This document shows positions 17,029 to 25,163 of a stretch of DNA of 64,000 nt, in pieces. Each line of letters starts with the position of its first letter. Position 1 is the first letter of the stretch. The stretch spans positions 62,001 to 126,000 of the forward strand of contig NZ_JAANIH010000023.1 of NCBI RefSeq assembly GCF_014529705.1, read 5' to 3'. The position numbers were made by a program, and so were the translations under genes. The stretch is from Bradyrhizobium campsiandrae (lineage in GTDB: Bacteria; Pseudomonadota; Alphaproteobacteria; Rhizobiales; Xanthobacteraceae). The notes below the pieces were generated by a model that was not told the DNA's origin, did no database searches, and worked only from the letters and a program-made list of their open reading frames with translations.

Positions 17029-17357
17029 GGCACGTCGCGCTCCCAGGTGCGGTCGCCGAGCGCATCGCCCAGCACCTGCCGCGCGGCGGCAACGTTGGTC
17101 GGATGCAGCCCCACAGCCTTGGCAAAGGCCTTCACGGTGTCGTCATCGCGCAGCACGAAATCGAGCACGCTGAGCAGGAAATGCGGGTCCGAGGCGGCGT
17201 TCCGGAGCGTCTCCGGACCGACCCCTGTCTCGGCCAGGAACAGGCCCAGCCGCTCGGGCTCGCCGGCGACGAAGGACAGGGCCTGAATCGCAACGATTTC
17301 AGCGACTTCGCGGGGGTTGTGAACAGGCTTTTTCAACGGCCCGGTTTGCCTTTCCAT
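17025..17357 (-). CDS. DUF3572 family protein
   Basis: A 110-residue alphaproteobacterial protein of unknown function. The family features visible are EVAEIVAIQALSFVAGEPERL at residues 14-34, the phrase FLAETGVGPETLRNAASDP, and FLLSVLDFVLRDDDTVKAFA. It appears all-helical with no signal or membrane segment. ATG 17357 was chosen as the start of family similarity. Its stop overlaps the dinB start, and it is divergent from divK. This position next to divK-pleD is common in Rhizobiales as far as I recall, but does not reveal a role. Confidence 0.85.
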   Translation of the reverse strand: MERQTGPLKKPVHNPREVAEIVAIQALSFVAGEPERLGLFLAETGVGPETLRNAASDPHFLLSVLDFVLRDDDTVKAFAKAVGLHPTNVAAARQVLGDALGDRTWERDVP

Positions 17358-17587
17358 TAACTTTCGGTGTCTACTTTGGACTATGCCCGAGTCTCGAGAC
17401 TGAGTCTCGGCGTTGAGCCTTGGGGCCCCAGACAAGCAACTGGAAACCACATCGCAGAAAGTGCCCCCTCGGGTTTAACCAAACTCAAGCGAATCTGGGG
17501 CTAGTTTGAATCCAGTTTTCGAAGCGCCGGAAAGCGGCGCCTGAGGCGTCACATGCATCGGTCTTTGCGACCAAACAGGAGGGCGGG

Positions 17588-17953
17588 ATGGCCAAGACCG
17601 TCCTGATCGTGGAAGACAACGAGCTCAACATGAAGCTCTTCCGCGACCTGTTGGAGGCGCACGGCTATCAGACCTCGGGAACCAGTAACGGATATGAGGC
17701 GCTCGACCTCGTCCGCAAGATGCGGCCTGACCTCGTGCTGATGGATATCCAATTGCCGCAGGTCTCCGGCCTCGAGGTGACGCGCTGGATCAAGGACGAT
17801 CCGGAGCTCCGTTCCATTCCCGTCGTCGCGGTCACGGCCTTCGCGATGAAGGGCGACGAAGAGCGCATCCGCGAGGGCGGCTGCGAAGCCTATTTGTCCA
17901 AGCCGATCTCGGTCGGCAAATTCATTGAGACGGTCCGGCGTTTTATCGGATAG
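17588..17953 (+). CDS. divK: Single-domain response regulator DivK
   Basis: A 121-residue stand-alone receiver domain. The phospho-acceptor is D53 (VLMDIQLP), with the acidic pair E9-D10, a threonine in VAVTAFAMKGDEER, and the lysine in LSKPISV. In Caulobacter-type circuits DivK connects the kinases PleC and DivJ to CckA-CtrA and so governs division asymmetry. The very strong AGGAGGGCGGG ribosome site precedes the ATG. It lies 14 bases before pleD, the usual operon in this order. Identity is supported by length, motifs and neighbour. Confidence 0.95.
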   Translation: MAKTVLIVEDNELNMKLFRDLLEAHGYQTSGTSNGYEALDLVRKMRPDLVLMDIQLPQVSGLEVTRWIKDDPELRSIPVVAVTAFAMKGDEERIREGGCEAYLSKPISVGKFIETVRRFIG

Positions 17954-17967
17954 GAAGTGAGTTCACA

Positions 17968-19341
17968 GTGTCCGCGCGTATCCTTGTCGTCGATGACGTT
18001 CCCGCCAACGTCAAGCTGCTGGAGGCCCGTCTCTCGGCCGAATATTTCGACGTGATGACCGCCTCGAACGGCACCGAGGCGCTGGCGCTGGCCCGCCGCG
18101 CCGAATGCGACATCGTCCTGCTCGACGTGATGATGCCCGACATGGACGGTTTCGAAGTCTGCCGCCGGCTGAAGACCGACCCGGCAACCCACCACATTCC
18201 GGTCGTGATGGTCACCGCGCTCGACAGCCCCTCCGACCGCAACCGGGGGCTGGAGGCCGGCGCGGACGACTTCCTGACCAAACCCGTCTCCGACGTCGTG
18301 CTGATCGCGCGCGTGCGCTCGCTGACGCGGCTGAAGATGATGACCGATGAGCTGCGCATGCGCGCCATCACCTCGCTCGAGATCGGCATGCAGGCGCCCG
18401 AGCGCAGCGCGGTGGCCGACACCGGCAAGGGGGGCCGCATCCTCCTGGTCGACGACCGCGAGTCCTCCTACCAGCGGCTGGCGACGATCCTCGCCGCCGA
18501 GCACACCGTCGACGTCGAGCCGAACCCGACGGAAGCCTTGTTCCACGCCGCCGAGGGCAATTACGACCTCCTGATCGTCTCGCTCGACCTCAACAATTTC
18601 GACGGCCTCAGGCTGTGCAGCCAGGCGCGCTCGCTGGAGCGCACGCGGCATGTGCCGATCCTGGCGATCGCCGATCCCGAGAACTCGACGCGGCTGCTGC
18701 GCGGCCTCGAGATCGGCGTCAACGACTATCTGCTGCGCCCGATCGACAAGACCGAGCTCCTGGCGCGCGCGCGCACGCAGATCCGCCGCCGCCGCTACAC
18801 CGACCATCTGCGCGACAACGTGCAGAACTCGATCGAGATGGCGATCACCGACGCGCTCACCGGCCTGCACAATCGCCGCTACATGGAGAGCCATCTGGCA
18901 ACGCTCGCCGAGCAGGCCTCGACCCGTGGCAAGCCGCTCGCGCTGATGATCCTGGACATCGACTATTTCAAGTCGATCAACGACACCTACGGCCACGACG
19001 CCGGCGACGACGTGCTGCGCGAATTTGCGGTGCGCGTGCGCAAGTCGATCCGCGGCATTGATCTCGCCTGCCGCTACGGCGGCGAGGAGTTCGTCATCGT
19101 CATGCCGGAAACCGATCTGCACGTTGCCGGCATGGTCGCCGAGCGCCTGCGGCGCTCGATCGCGGGCGAGCCCTTTGCCGTCCACAAGGGCACCAAGCGC
19201 ATCGAGGTGACGATCTCGATCGGGCTGACCACGCTGGAGCAGAAGGGCGAGGCGGTCGCCGACGTCCTCAAGCGCGCCGACACCGCGCTCTACCGCGCCA
19301 AGCACGACGGGCGCAATCGGGTGGTGTCGCAGGCGGCGTGA
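17968..19341 (+). CDS. pleD: Diguanylate cyclase response regulator PleD
   Basis: A 457-residue protein with a receiver domain (phospho-acceptor D53 in LLDVMMPDMDG), a second, degenerate receiver adaptor (about 155-275) and a GGDEF-type cyclase. The active site is GGEEF at residues 371-375 and the inhibitory c-di-GMP site is RGID at 362-365, both placed as in Caulobacter PleD. It makes c-di-GMP on phosphorylation and promotes the motile-to-sessile transition. The start is GTG at 17968, 14 bases after divK. All key residues are intact. Confidence 0.96.
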   Translation: MSARILVVDDVPANVKLLEARLSAEYFDVMTASNGTEALALARRAECDIVLLDVMMPDMDGFEVCRRLKTDPATHHIPVVMVTALDSPSDRNRGLEAGADDFLTKPVSDVVLIARVRSLTRLKMMTDELRMRAITSLEIGMQAPERSAVADTGKGGRILLVDDRESSYQRLATILAAEHTVDVEPNPTEALFHAAEGNYDLLIVSLDLNNFDGLRLCSQARSLERTRHVPILAIADPENSTRLLRGLEIGVNDYLLRPIDKTELLARARTQIRRRRYTDHLRDNVQNSIEMAITDALTGLHNRRYMESHLATLAEQASTRGKPLALMILDIDYFKSINDTYGHDAGDDVLREFAVRVRKSIRGIDLACRYGGEEFVIVMPETDLHVAGMVAERLRRSIAGEPFAVHKGTKRIEVTISIGLTTLEQKGEAVADVLKRADTALYRAKHDGRNRVVSQAA

Positions 19342-19474
19342 GGGCCAGTCGCGGCCCAACCAAGCGCAGACTCACGCACACTGCCGGCGCTGGCCGTATC
19401 AACGGCCCGAAGCGGAAGTGACGCACGGCCAGCAAGCGGCCTTGCTCATCCTGATGAGATCGCAAACGGTACGT

Positions 19475-19648
19475 TTACTGCCCTTGGGTCACTTGCTGCA
19501 AAAGCTGTTGAAACATCTGGGATGCCGGGTCCCGTTGACCTTCGGCTTTCCGGCACACTCCCTCGAGTGCCCCTTTGATGCCGCCGCTCACGCGGTCGAG
19601 TTCGCGCTCGTTCAGACCGTTGCTGTCCGCGTTGATTGCATCAGTCAT
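19475..19648 (-). CDS. Small double-glycine leader peptide (bacteriocin-like precursor)
   Basis: A 57-residue frame whose first 23 residues end in LNERELDRVSGG, matching the consensus leader (LSxxELxxVxGG) cut by C39-peptidase ABC exporters. Cleavage after G23 would release a 34-residue peptide, starting IKGALEGVCRKAEGQ and ending in a glutamine-rich QMFQQLLQQVTQGQ helix with a single cysteine. GGAGAG lies 6 bases upstream of the ATG, and a perfect CRP-type palindrome is 74 bases upstream. No peptidase/exporter or immunity gene is adjacent. It could be a microcin-like effector, a signal, or another exported peptide; the leader is clear, the role is open. Confidence 0.7.
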   Translation of the reverse strand: MTDAINADSNGLNERELDRVSGGIKGALEGVCRKAEGQRDPASQMFQQLLQQVTQGQ

Positions 19649-19721
19649 CAGTTCTCTCCGTTACCTGGCGCGATCATCCGACGCCGATGCGGCCACATTG
19701 GCATCACCGCGCACGCCGGTA

Positions 19722-19737
19722 TGTGACGGCCATCACA
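19722..19737. promoter_or_regulatory. CRP/FNR-family-type binding site
   Basis: TGTGACGGCCATCACA has the exact CRP half-sites TGTGA and TCACA with six bases between, an ideal palindrome. It ends 74 bases upstream of the start codon of the double-glycine peptide gene and reads equally on both strands. The small minus-strand gene ending at 19788 is downstream-terminal to it, so the peptide gene is the only plausible target. Binding by a cAMP-responsive regulator is inferred from the consensus only. Confidence 0.55.
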
Positions 19738-19787
19738 AGATGTCTGATTTAACGCCGGCGCTCGCCGGTCAGCTCGTGCCTTGCAGC

Positions 19788-19982
19788 CTAGACCTCTTCC
19801 GGCCACGTAATCGGCGTGCAGAACAATCCGCGGCGCTCGATCTCCTGCCGGAGTTCTTCGGCGCGGCTCCGGGCTGGTTCGCCGACCAGGCGGACGGCGG
19901 ACCTTGCGTCGGCGAGCGCCTGGTCGCGGATGTTTTCGTACATGCGCATGATGAAGTAGTCGGAGAGGTTTTCGAAAGGCAT
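19788..19982 (-). CDS. Small uncharacterised protein
   Basis: A 64-residue acidic/basic mixed helical protein (opening MPFENLSDYFIMRMYENIRD, ending RRGLFCTPITWPEEV) that I do not recognise by name; its composition looks like a genuine protein. The middle, RLVGEPARSRAEELRQEIERRG, looks like a charged amphipathic helix. ATG 19982 is preferred; ATG 20000 would add six residues and neither has a strong ribosome site. A longer open frame up to 20171 has no protein-like character. It lies between tetR and the double-glycine peptide, all on the minus strand. Confidence 0.6.
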   Translation of the reverse strand: MPFENLSDYFIMRMYENIRDQALADARSAVRLVGEPARSRAEELRQEIERRGLFCTPITWPEEV

Positions 19983-20186
19983 CCGAGCTTCAAGTCCCAT
20001 GAGGGTGGGCCGCCAGACTTGGGGCAGTATCGCTGGCGGCCCGTACCGGACGATTGAAATCGTGGTCTTGGCGTTCGACTTGGGAAAAAGACCAGCCCCG
20101 CCCGGTGCCGCATTGAAACCATTCGCCGCCCGCGAGCTCAAGCCGATGTTCGGATTAACCTCACTTCTCAAGGTTAAGGACGACGG

Positions 20187-20789
20187 TTACCTCCGCCGCC
20201 GATCTGTGGCCGGCGTCGCCGCGCCATCGCCGACATCCACCCCCGCATTCTGCAGCAGCACCTTCGCGGCTTGCTTGGCTGCGCGGGCCATGGCGGGGTC
20301 GTCGCGCACGAGGTCCTGCGCGATGGAGCCGTCGACCAGCAACACCAGCTGCGTTGCAAGTGCATCCGCATCGGCAACGCCAAGCTCGGTCAGCCGCTCG
20401 CGAAACCAGACGCGGCGGCTTTCCTTGAAGGCGATGGCGATCTTCTTCACGGCGCGGTCGGTCGGTCCGAGCTCGGCCACCGCATTGACGAACGGGCAGC
20501 CGCGAAAATCTTTCGCCGCAAAACGCCGCTCCAGCGAATCGAAGGTGCCGAGAATCTGTTCGGCCGGCGGCTTGTCGGAGGGGCGGGCGTGGACGAAGCG
20601 GCGCTCGAGATAGGCCGCGATCAGCGCGTCCTTGGAGGGGAAGTGGTTGTAGAGGGTGCGTTTGGAGATGCCGATCTCGGCGGCGATGGTGTCGACGCCG
20701 ATGGCGCGAATGCCTTGCAGATAGAACAGTCTGTCGGCGGTCTGCAGGATCCGCTCTTTCATCGTCTGTGGGGCGGGCGGGGGAGCCAT
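20187..20789 (-). CDS. TetR family transcriptional regulator
   Basis: A 200-residue repressor. Its N-terminal helix-turn-helix runs from about residue 10 to 57 (ILQTADRLFYLQGIRAIGVD, then IAAEIGISKRTLYNHFPSKDAL), with a C-terminal ligand-binding half containing the family phrase FRGCPFVNAVAEL. The last residues are strongly basic (ATDRRRR). It is divergent from an MFS transporter gene with a clear palindrome in the 130-base spacer, the classical arrangement of a TetR repressor and the efflux pump it controls. The ligand is unknown. Confidence 0.92.
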   Translation of the reverse strand: MAPPPAPQTMKERILQTADRLFYLQGIRAIGVDTIAAEIGISKRTLYNHFPSKDALIAAYLERRFVHARPSDKPPAEQILGTFDSLERRFAAKDFRGCPFVNAVAELGPTDRAVKKIAIAFKESRRVWFRERLTELGVADADALATQLVLLVDGSIAQDLVRDDPAMARAAKQAAKVLLQNAGVDVGDGAATPATDRRRR

Positions 20790-20840
20790 GCGTCGTGAGG
20801 TGTCCTGTTCGCTTGACAGCGCCTGCCTCTTATAGGCTAA

Positions 20841-20858
20841 TTACACAGGTCTGTGTAA
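20841..20858. promoter_or_regulatory. Probable TetR operator
   Basis: TTACACAGGTCTGTGTAA has two perfect 8-base arms around a 2-base centre. It lies between the divergent tetR (start 20789) and MFS (start 20920) genes and overlaps a possible TATAGGCTAA -10 region at 20831-20840. That position would block transcription of one or both genes. Assigned from symmetry and context. Confidence 0.7.
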
Positions 20859-20919
20859 CCAAAATCAGCGCGAATTGCAGACGGCGGCACGCGTGCCGTG
20901 CCCATGAGGGAGAACAAAA

Positions 20920-22158
20920 ATGCCCCTGTTGCAGGTCCTGCGTCCGACCCTGCCGATCCTGATCGGCGCCTCGATCATGCTGACGCTGAGCATGGGCCTG
21001 CGGCAATCGCTCGGCATCTTCATGCAGCCGCTGACGCACGACATCCACCTCTCGGTGTCGGACTTCACGCTGGCGCTCGCGGTGCAGAATCTCGCCTGGG
21101 GCTTTCTCCAGCCGCTCGCCGGCGCGATGACGGTGCGCTTCGGATTCCGTCCGATCATGATCGCAGGCGCGCTGATGTACATCGCGGGCCTCGCCCTGAT
21201 GGCGACCGCGAACGGGCTCGTCAGCATCATGGTCGGTGCCGGCGTACTGATTGGCACGTCGCTCGCCTGCACCGCAGCCGCGATCGCGATGTCGGTGGCG
21301 GCGCGTGCAGTTCCGGCAACGGTGCGCTCCACCGTGCTCGGCATCGTCTCCGGCGCCGGCTCGCTCGGTGCGCTGTTGTCGGCGCCGATCGGGCAGATGC
21401 TCAACGAGGGCTTTGGCTGGCGCATCGGGCTTGCCGGTTTCGTCGTCATGTCGGTGCTGATGATCCCTGCCGCGTGGTATGCCGGCCGCGTCGACGCGAT
21501 CCCGCTGCCGAAGCCGGCCGCCGACGACATCGGCGATGCCACGGCCGCATCCGCGACCAGGGCGGCGTTCGGCAATGCCTCCTTCGTGGTGATGACCTGC
21601 GCCTATCTCGTCTGCGGCATGCAGCTCGTCTTCCTCACCACGCATCTGCCGTCCTATCTAGCGATCTGCGGTCTCGATCCGATGCTGAGCGCTCAGACGC
21701 TCGGCATGATCGGCGGCTTCAACGTGCTGGGCTCGCTGTTCTTCGGCTGGGCCGGCCAGCGCTGGAACAAGCTGGCGCTGCTGGGCGCGATCTACATCCT
21801 GCGCTCGCTGGCGCTCGCCTGGTATTTCATGCTGCCGGCGACGCCGTTCTCGACGCTGCTGTTCGGCGCGATCATGGGCTTCCTCTGGATGGGCGTCGGC
21901 CCGCTGGTGGCCGGCGCCGTCGCCGAGATGTTCGGCCTGCGCTGGCAGGCGATGATCCAGGGCCTTGCCTTCATGAGCCATCAGATCGGCAGCTTCCTCG
22001 GCGCCTACGGAGGAGGGCTGATCTACGATTCACTCGGTTCCTACACCATGGCCTGGCGCATCGGCGTCGCGCTCGGTCTTGCCGGCGGCATCATCCAGGT
22101 CGCGTTCGCGCTCGTGAGGCCGTCGCAGCCGCCCGCGCCGGTGTTGCGGACTGTGTAG
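20920..22158 (+). CDS. MFS transporter under TetR control
   Basis: A 412-residue major facilitator with twelve predicted membrane segments. It has the opening GASIMLTLSMGLRQSLGIFMQ, the loop signature AGAMTVRFGFRPIMI, and HQIGSFLGAYGGGLIYDSLG in the C-terminal half, which places it among the bacterial oxalate/formate-antiporter-like or monocarboxylate group (UhpC/OFA-like permeases). GAGGGAGAAC precedes the ATG. Divergent tetR and its palindrome suggest induction by a substrate or toxic compound. Export or import cannot be decided. Confidence 0.88.
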   Translation: MPLLQVLRPTLPILIGASIMLTLSMGLRQSLGIFMQPLTHDIHLSVSDFTLALAVQNLAWGFLQPLAGAMTVRFGFRPIMIAGALMYIAGLALMATANGLVSIMVGAGVLIGTSLACTAAAIAMSVAARAVPATVRSTVLGIVSGAGSLGALLSAPIGQMLNEGFGWRIGLAGFVVMSVLMIPAAWYAGRVDAIPLPKPAADDIGDATAASATRAAFGNASFVVMTCAYLVCGMQLVFLTTHLPSYLAICGLDPMLSAQTLGMIGGFNVLGSLFFGWAGQRWNKLALLGAIYILRSLALAWYFMLPATPFSTLLFGAIMGFLWMGVGPLVAGAVAEMFGLRWQAMIQGLAFMSHQIGSFLGAYGGGLIYDSLGSYTMAWRIGVALGLAGGIIQVAFALVRPSQPPAPVLRTV

Positions 22159-22166
22159 ACGTCCCC

Positions 22167-22553
22167 TCAGACGACCACGGCGGCAATGGCCTCGATTTCT
22201 ATCACGAACTCGGGCCTGACGAGCCCGGCGACAATGATCAACGTTGTCGTCGGAGGCGTCCCAGGAAAGCGGCGGTCCCGCGCGCGTCTATAGCCGTCCA
22301 TATGCTCGCGCGCTGTGACGTAAACGCTGAGGCGAATGACGTTCTCCATTGTCATGCCGTCTTCAGCCAGAATGGCCTTGATATTGGCAAGGCAGATCTC
22401 GGCTTGTCCTTCGCTGTCCGCAGGGATCTTGTCTTCCCGATCGATGCCGAGCTGTCCCGCTGTGATCACCAGCCGATGGTTCGCCGGGACCGCAAGGCCA
22501 TGGCTATATCGGGCCAAGGGAGGGCGAATAGTTGATGGCGATAGCGCGCGCAC
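22167..22553 (-). CDS. RidA family protein
   Basis: A 128-residue Rid superfamily member, the third in this window. The Rid features seen are RLVITAGQLGIDREDKIP, a central EICLANIKAILAEDGMTMENV helix and the end RPEFVIEIEAIAAVVV. The start is GTG at 22551-22553. The arginine typical of the classical enamine deaminase active site occurs as PTTTLIIVAGLVRPEF, so this too may be a non-classical Rid. It stands convergent to the MFS gene, with an 8-base gap between stops. Confidence 0.84.
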   Translation of the reverse strand: MRALSPSTIRPPLARYSHGLAVPANHRLVITAGQLGIDREDKIPADSEGQAEICLANIKAILAEDGMTMENVIRLSVYVTAREHMDGYRRARDRRFPGTPPTTTLIIVAGLVRPEFVIEIEAIAAVVV

Positions 22554-22712
22554 GGAACGCTCCCATGTCGGATATGAAGCGAGGCCAGTTGCAGTATGCT
22601 GGCGGACAACCTAGAGACCGCGACCTCTTCTGTCCAGCGACAGAGGGACAGCGCACGGGCCAAAGAGACTTTCCGCTTCGTGTCACAGGACTAAACCGCT
22701 GGCGCGGCAGGG

Positions 22713-23207
22713 TCAGCTTGCACAATCGCGCAGCAGATTCGTGATTTTCGTATCGAGATCTCGGGCGACAGCAAGCGCTTCCGAGCTGCCATAGCCCATC
22801 AGATAGCTCTCCATCGTGTCATACGAGACGTGCACGCCGTCGGCGCGCTCATCGACCAGCACAGTGACTGGCGCGTAGGATCCGGCATCGGGGACGTGCT
22901 TGACCATGTCTTTCATGATAAGTGGATTGCCGACGACAAACCGCATGATCCTGGGCGTCCCGGATCCGGATTCGCGGCGCAGAATGTCGCCCAGGTCGAA
23001 TTGCGCAAAGAGCATGAGATCCGTTGGGCCGAGATTGCGTCGTACGACGCGTTCCAGATCCGGGAAGGAATGTGTCGCCTTGGTCTCCTTGAAGAATTCG
23101 GCGATGTCAGGCTGTCCGATCGCGGACTTGAAGGCGGCCACAACGGCGTCGAATGGTTTTGAGCTCGTCAGGCTGAATCGTTCCACGTCGACTTTAACGA
23201 TTGTCAT
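22713..23207 (-). CDS. DUF302 family protein
   Basis: A 164-residue protein with a DUF302 domain of unknown function. Family features are the early FDAVVAAFKSAIG helix, LMLFAQFDLGDILRR, the core VGNPLIMKDMVKHVPDAGSYAPVTVLV and YDTMESYLMGYGS. No signal or membrane segment is seen. DUF302 proteins are small alpha/beta proteins sometimes tied to stress or redox responses, without a proven activity. It is transcribed toward the RidA gene, and the alpha/beta-hydrolase gene lies upstream on the same strand with about 60 bases between. Confidence 0.86.
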   Translation of the reverse strand: MTIVKVDVERFSLTSSKPFDAVVAAFKSAIGQPDIAEFFKETKATHSFPDLERVVRRNLGPTDLMLFAQFDLGDILRRESGSGTPRIMRFVVGNPLIMKDMVKHVPDAGSYAPVTVLVDERADGVHVSYDTMESYLMGYGSSEALAVARDLDTKITNLLRDCAS

Positions 23208-23266
23208 CTCGTCCTCTTTACGTCTCTATTGGCGGGCTGCGTGTGATGGCGTCGGAACGCGAGGGA

Positions 23267-24142
23267 TCATGCCGTCGCAGGCTGCGCGTCCAGGAAAGTC
23301 CGGACGTGGCTGACGAACATCGCGTGGTGCTGAAACAGGGCGCCGTGGCCTGAGTCGGGATAGAGCGCCAGTTGCGCGTTGCTGAGTTGCTTGAATATGG
23401 CGTAGGCGTTGCTCGCGGGCAGCATGGTGTCGTGGCTGCCGCTGACGACGAGAACAGGCTGATTGATCGCGCGAAGAATGGCGTGCTCGGGGTCCGGCGT
23501 GGCACACCAGGTGATCAGCGCCTTGGCCTGCGGATCGGTGACCTTGTTGCCGTTGTCGGTGTCCCGATCTTCCCGGCGCAACTTCGTCCGCTTCAGGAAT
23601 GCCAGGCCGGCCGACTGGCTGGCGGATGACTTCGTGAAGAACAGCGGCAGACGGGGGTCCGGCGCATCGGTCCGGGCAAACGCCTCCTGCAAAACCGCCA
23701 ACAGGTGCTCCTCGCCGCCTTTCGGCGCGGTCCCGACGAGGATGAGTTTGCGCACCAGCTGGCCATGCTCGGCGGCGATCTGCTGAGCGATGCAGCCGCC
23801 GAGAGAAAAGCCCAGCAGGTCGACTTCAGAAAAGCCGAGGAGATGGATGAAGGCGACTGCATCTCGCGCCATCGCCTCGACGTTGTCGGGCGTTTGGCCG
23901 GTCGAACGGCCGACCCCGGCATTGTCAAAAGCGATCACGGGGCGATGAATGGCCAGAGCGTTGACGACGGCGGGATCCCACGCATCGATGTTGCCCGAGA
24001 AGTGCTGCAGGAGAACCAGCGGCGTTCCGGTCGCGGGGCCGAGGCGGCGATAGGCAAAGCGGATGCCCTGGCCTTCGACGTAACGGGTCGGCGCCGTTTC
24101 GAGTGTGGCATTGTCGTGTTGCGCGATGTCGAGTTGAGTCAT
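23267..24142 (-). CDS. Alpha/beta-fold hydrolase
   Basis: A 291-residue cytoplasmic alpha/beta-hydrolase. The oxyanion region PLVLLQHFSGNIDAWDP carries HFSG where many relatives have HGFGG. The nucleophile is the serine in LLGFSLGGCIAQQIA, the acid is in VVSGSHDTMLP, and the histidine is in YPDSGHGALFQ, all in the proper order. This set resembles the DhaA/EstP-like group of alpha/beta-hydrolases often annotated as 3-oxoadipate-enol-lactonase-like or haloperoxidase-like. The window offers no pathway context that would fix its substrate. The related exported hydrolase is 60 bases upstream. Confidence 0.88.
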   Translation of the reverse strand: MTQLDIAQHDNATLETAPTRYVEGQGIRFAYRRLGPATGTPLVLLQHFSGNIDAWDPAVVNALAIHRPVIAFDNAGVGRSTGQTPDNVEAMARDAVAFIHLLGFSEVDLLGFSLGGCIAQQIAAEHGQLVRKLILVGTAPKGGEEHLLAVLQEAFARTDAPDPRLPLFFTKSSASQSAGLAFLKRTKLRREDRDTDNGNKVTDPQAKALITWCATPDPEHAILRAINQPVLVVSGSHDTMLPASNAYAIFKQLSNAQLALYPDSGHGALFQHHAMFVSHVRTFLDAQPATA

Positions 24143-24202
24143 GTGATCCTCCGGATGCTTGGCATGTGCGCTCCCGGCGCGGCGGCGCCGGGAGCGGCTC
24201 CG

Positions 24203-24973
24203 TCACTTCACGAGGGTTGCCTTTTCGATGACCTCGGCAACTTCCTTGGCATGGACAACGAGCGAGGCGTGGCTGCCGGCGACGTCCGTCACCTGAGCCT
24301 TCATCCTGGCTGCGAAGAACTTCTGGGCCTCGGGCGCGATGACTTTGTCCTTGGTGGTGATGACATCGAACGTCGGCTTGTCACGCCAGGCCGCAATGGT
24401 GACGGGAGCCTCGAACGCGGCAACATTCAATGGAAGCTGCGAGTTGGCCAGGTGCTGGGCGATCTCCGGCGGAAGGTCAGCCGCAACCGCCGACGGAAAT
24501 ACCTTGGGATCGATGTACAGATTGCCCTTCGCGTCGGGATGGATCGCGTTGCCGCCTTCGGTCGGCGGGCCGGCCTTCGACAGCGAAGCCAGGGATTCGC
24601 CAACATCGGGCGCGAAGGCGGAGACATAGACCAGCGCCGAAACCTTGGGATCGTCGCCCGCTTGCGTGATCACCACGCCGGCCCAGGAGTGGCCGACCAG
24701 AACGGTCCTGCCGTCCTGCTTCGCGAGCGCCTGTTTGGTGGCATCGACGTCAGCAGCGAGCGATGTGAGCGGATTTTCCACCAGCGTGACGTTGTAGCCC
24801 TTCTTCGTGAGGATCTCGGCAACGGGCTGCCAGCTCGTCTGGTCCACGAAAGCGCCGTGCACGAGCACGATGTTGTGGGCTGCTCCCTTGGGCGGTTCGG
24901 CGGCGCGCGCGGAGCCGACCAGTGTCGATCCGGCCAGGAGTACGGTGGCGGCTGAGAGAAGGATGCTTCGCAT
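24203..24973 (-). CDS. Exported alpha/beta-hydrolase
   Basis: A 256-residue hydrolase with a signal peptide (MRSILLSAATVLLAG..., cleavage near SARAAE at 23-24). The fold signature HNIVLVHGAFVDQTSWQPV is followed by the nucleophile region VLVGHSWAGVVITQA. The late VAGSHASLVVHAKEVAEVIE holds the histidine. Family members of this type (PF12697) are periplasmic esterases of unclear substrate, closely related to the hydrolase at 9751. ATG 24973 was chosen because the signal peptide starts there. It is divergent from the araC-type gene, which probably regulates it. Confidence 0.87.
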   Translation of the reverse strand: MRSILLSAATVLLAGSTLVGSARAAEPPKGAAHNIVLVHGAFVDQTSWQPVAEILTKKGYNVTLVENPLTSLAADVDATKQALAKQDGRTVLVGHSWAGVVITQAGDDPKVSALVYVSAFAPDVGESLASLSKAGPPTEGGNAIHPDAKGNLYIDPKVFPSAVAADLPPEIAQHLANSQLPLNVAAFEAPVTIAAWRDKPTFDVITTKDKVIAPEAQKFFAARMKAQVTDVAGSHASLVVHAKEVAEVIEKATLVK

Positions 24974-25124
24974 TGATAATTCCTGTTGGCATGTCGGACG
25001 AAAAAGTCCGGGGGGGAATGGACAGGCGTTTCCAGCAACGTCGCGATTCTTCCATCTGCCGTCGGCGAGATGGTTGCCGCACGTGACGGCGGCCCGTCGC
25101 GGCATGAGGTAGTGCGCGGACTTT

Positions 25125-25163
25125 TCGGACAGTAGCCATCAACCGTCCGGATGTTGTGTCCGA
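25125..25163. promoter_or_regulatory. Possible AraC-type regulatory inverted repeat
   Basis: TCGGACA (25125-25131) and TGTCCGA (25157-25163) are perfect 7-base complements 32 bases apart centre to centre, about three helical turns, in the 216-base spacer between the exported hydrolase and the araC-type gene. Further GTCC/GGAC copies lie between them. This could be a regulator site, but AraC proteins generally use direct repeats, so confidence is low. Confidence 0.25.

Noticed and set aside
17461..17500. TTAA-N7-TTAA-like CtrA site upstream of divK
   Set aside because: Only one TTAA half (17475-17478) is present and the second half is CAAG, so it is not a credible CtrA box.
19342..19357. GGGCC/GGCCC hairpin right after pleD as terminator
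   Set aside because: The stem is only five pairs with no T-run; too weak to call.
21250..21266. TGGCACG resembling a sigma-54 -24 element
   Set aside because: It is inside the MFS coding sequence and no GC/TTGC -12 element follows at the right distance.
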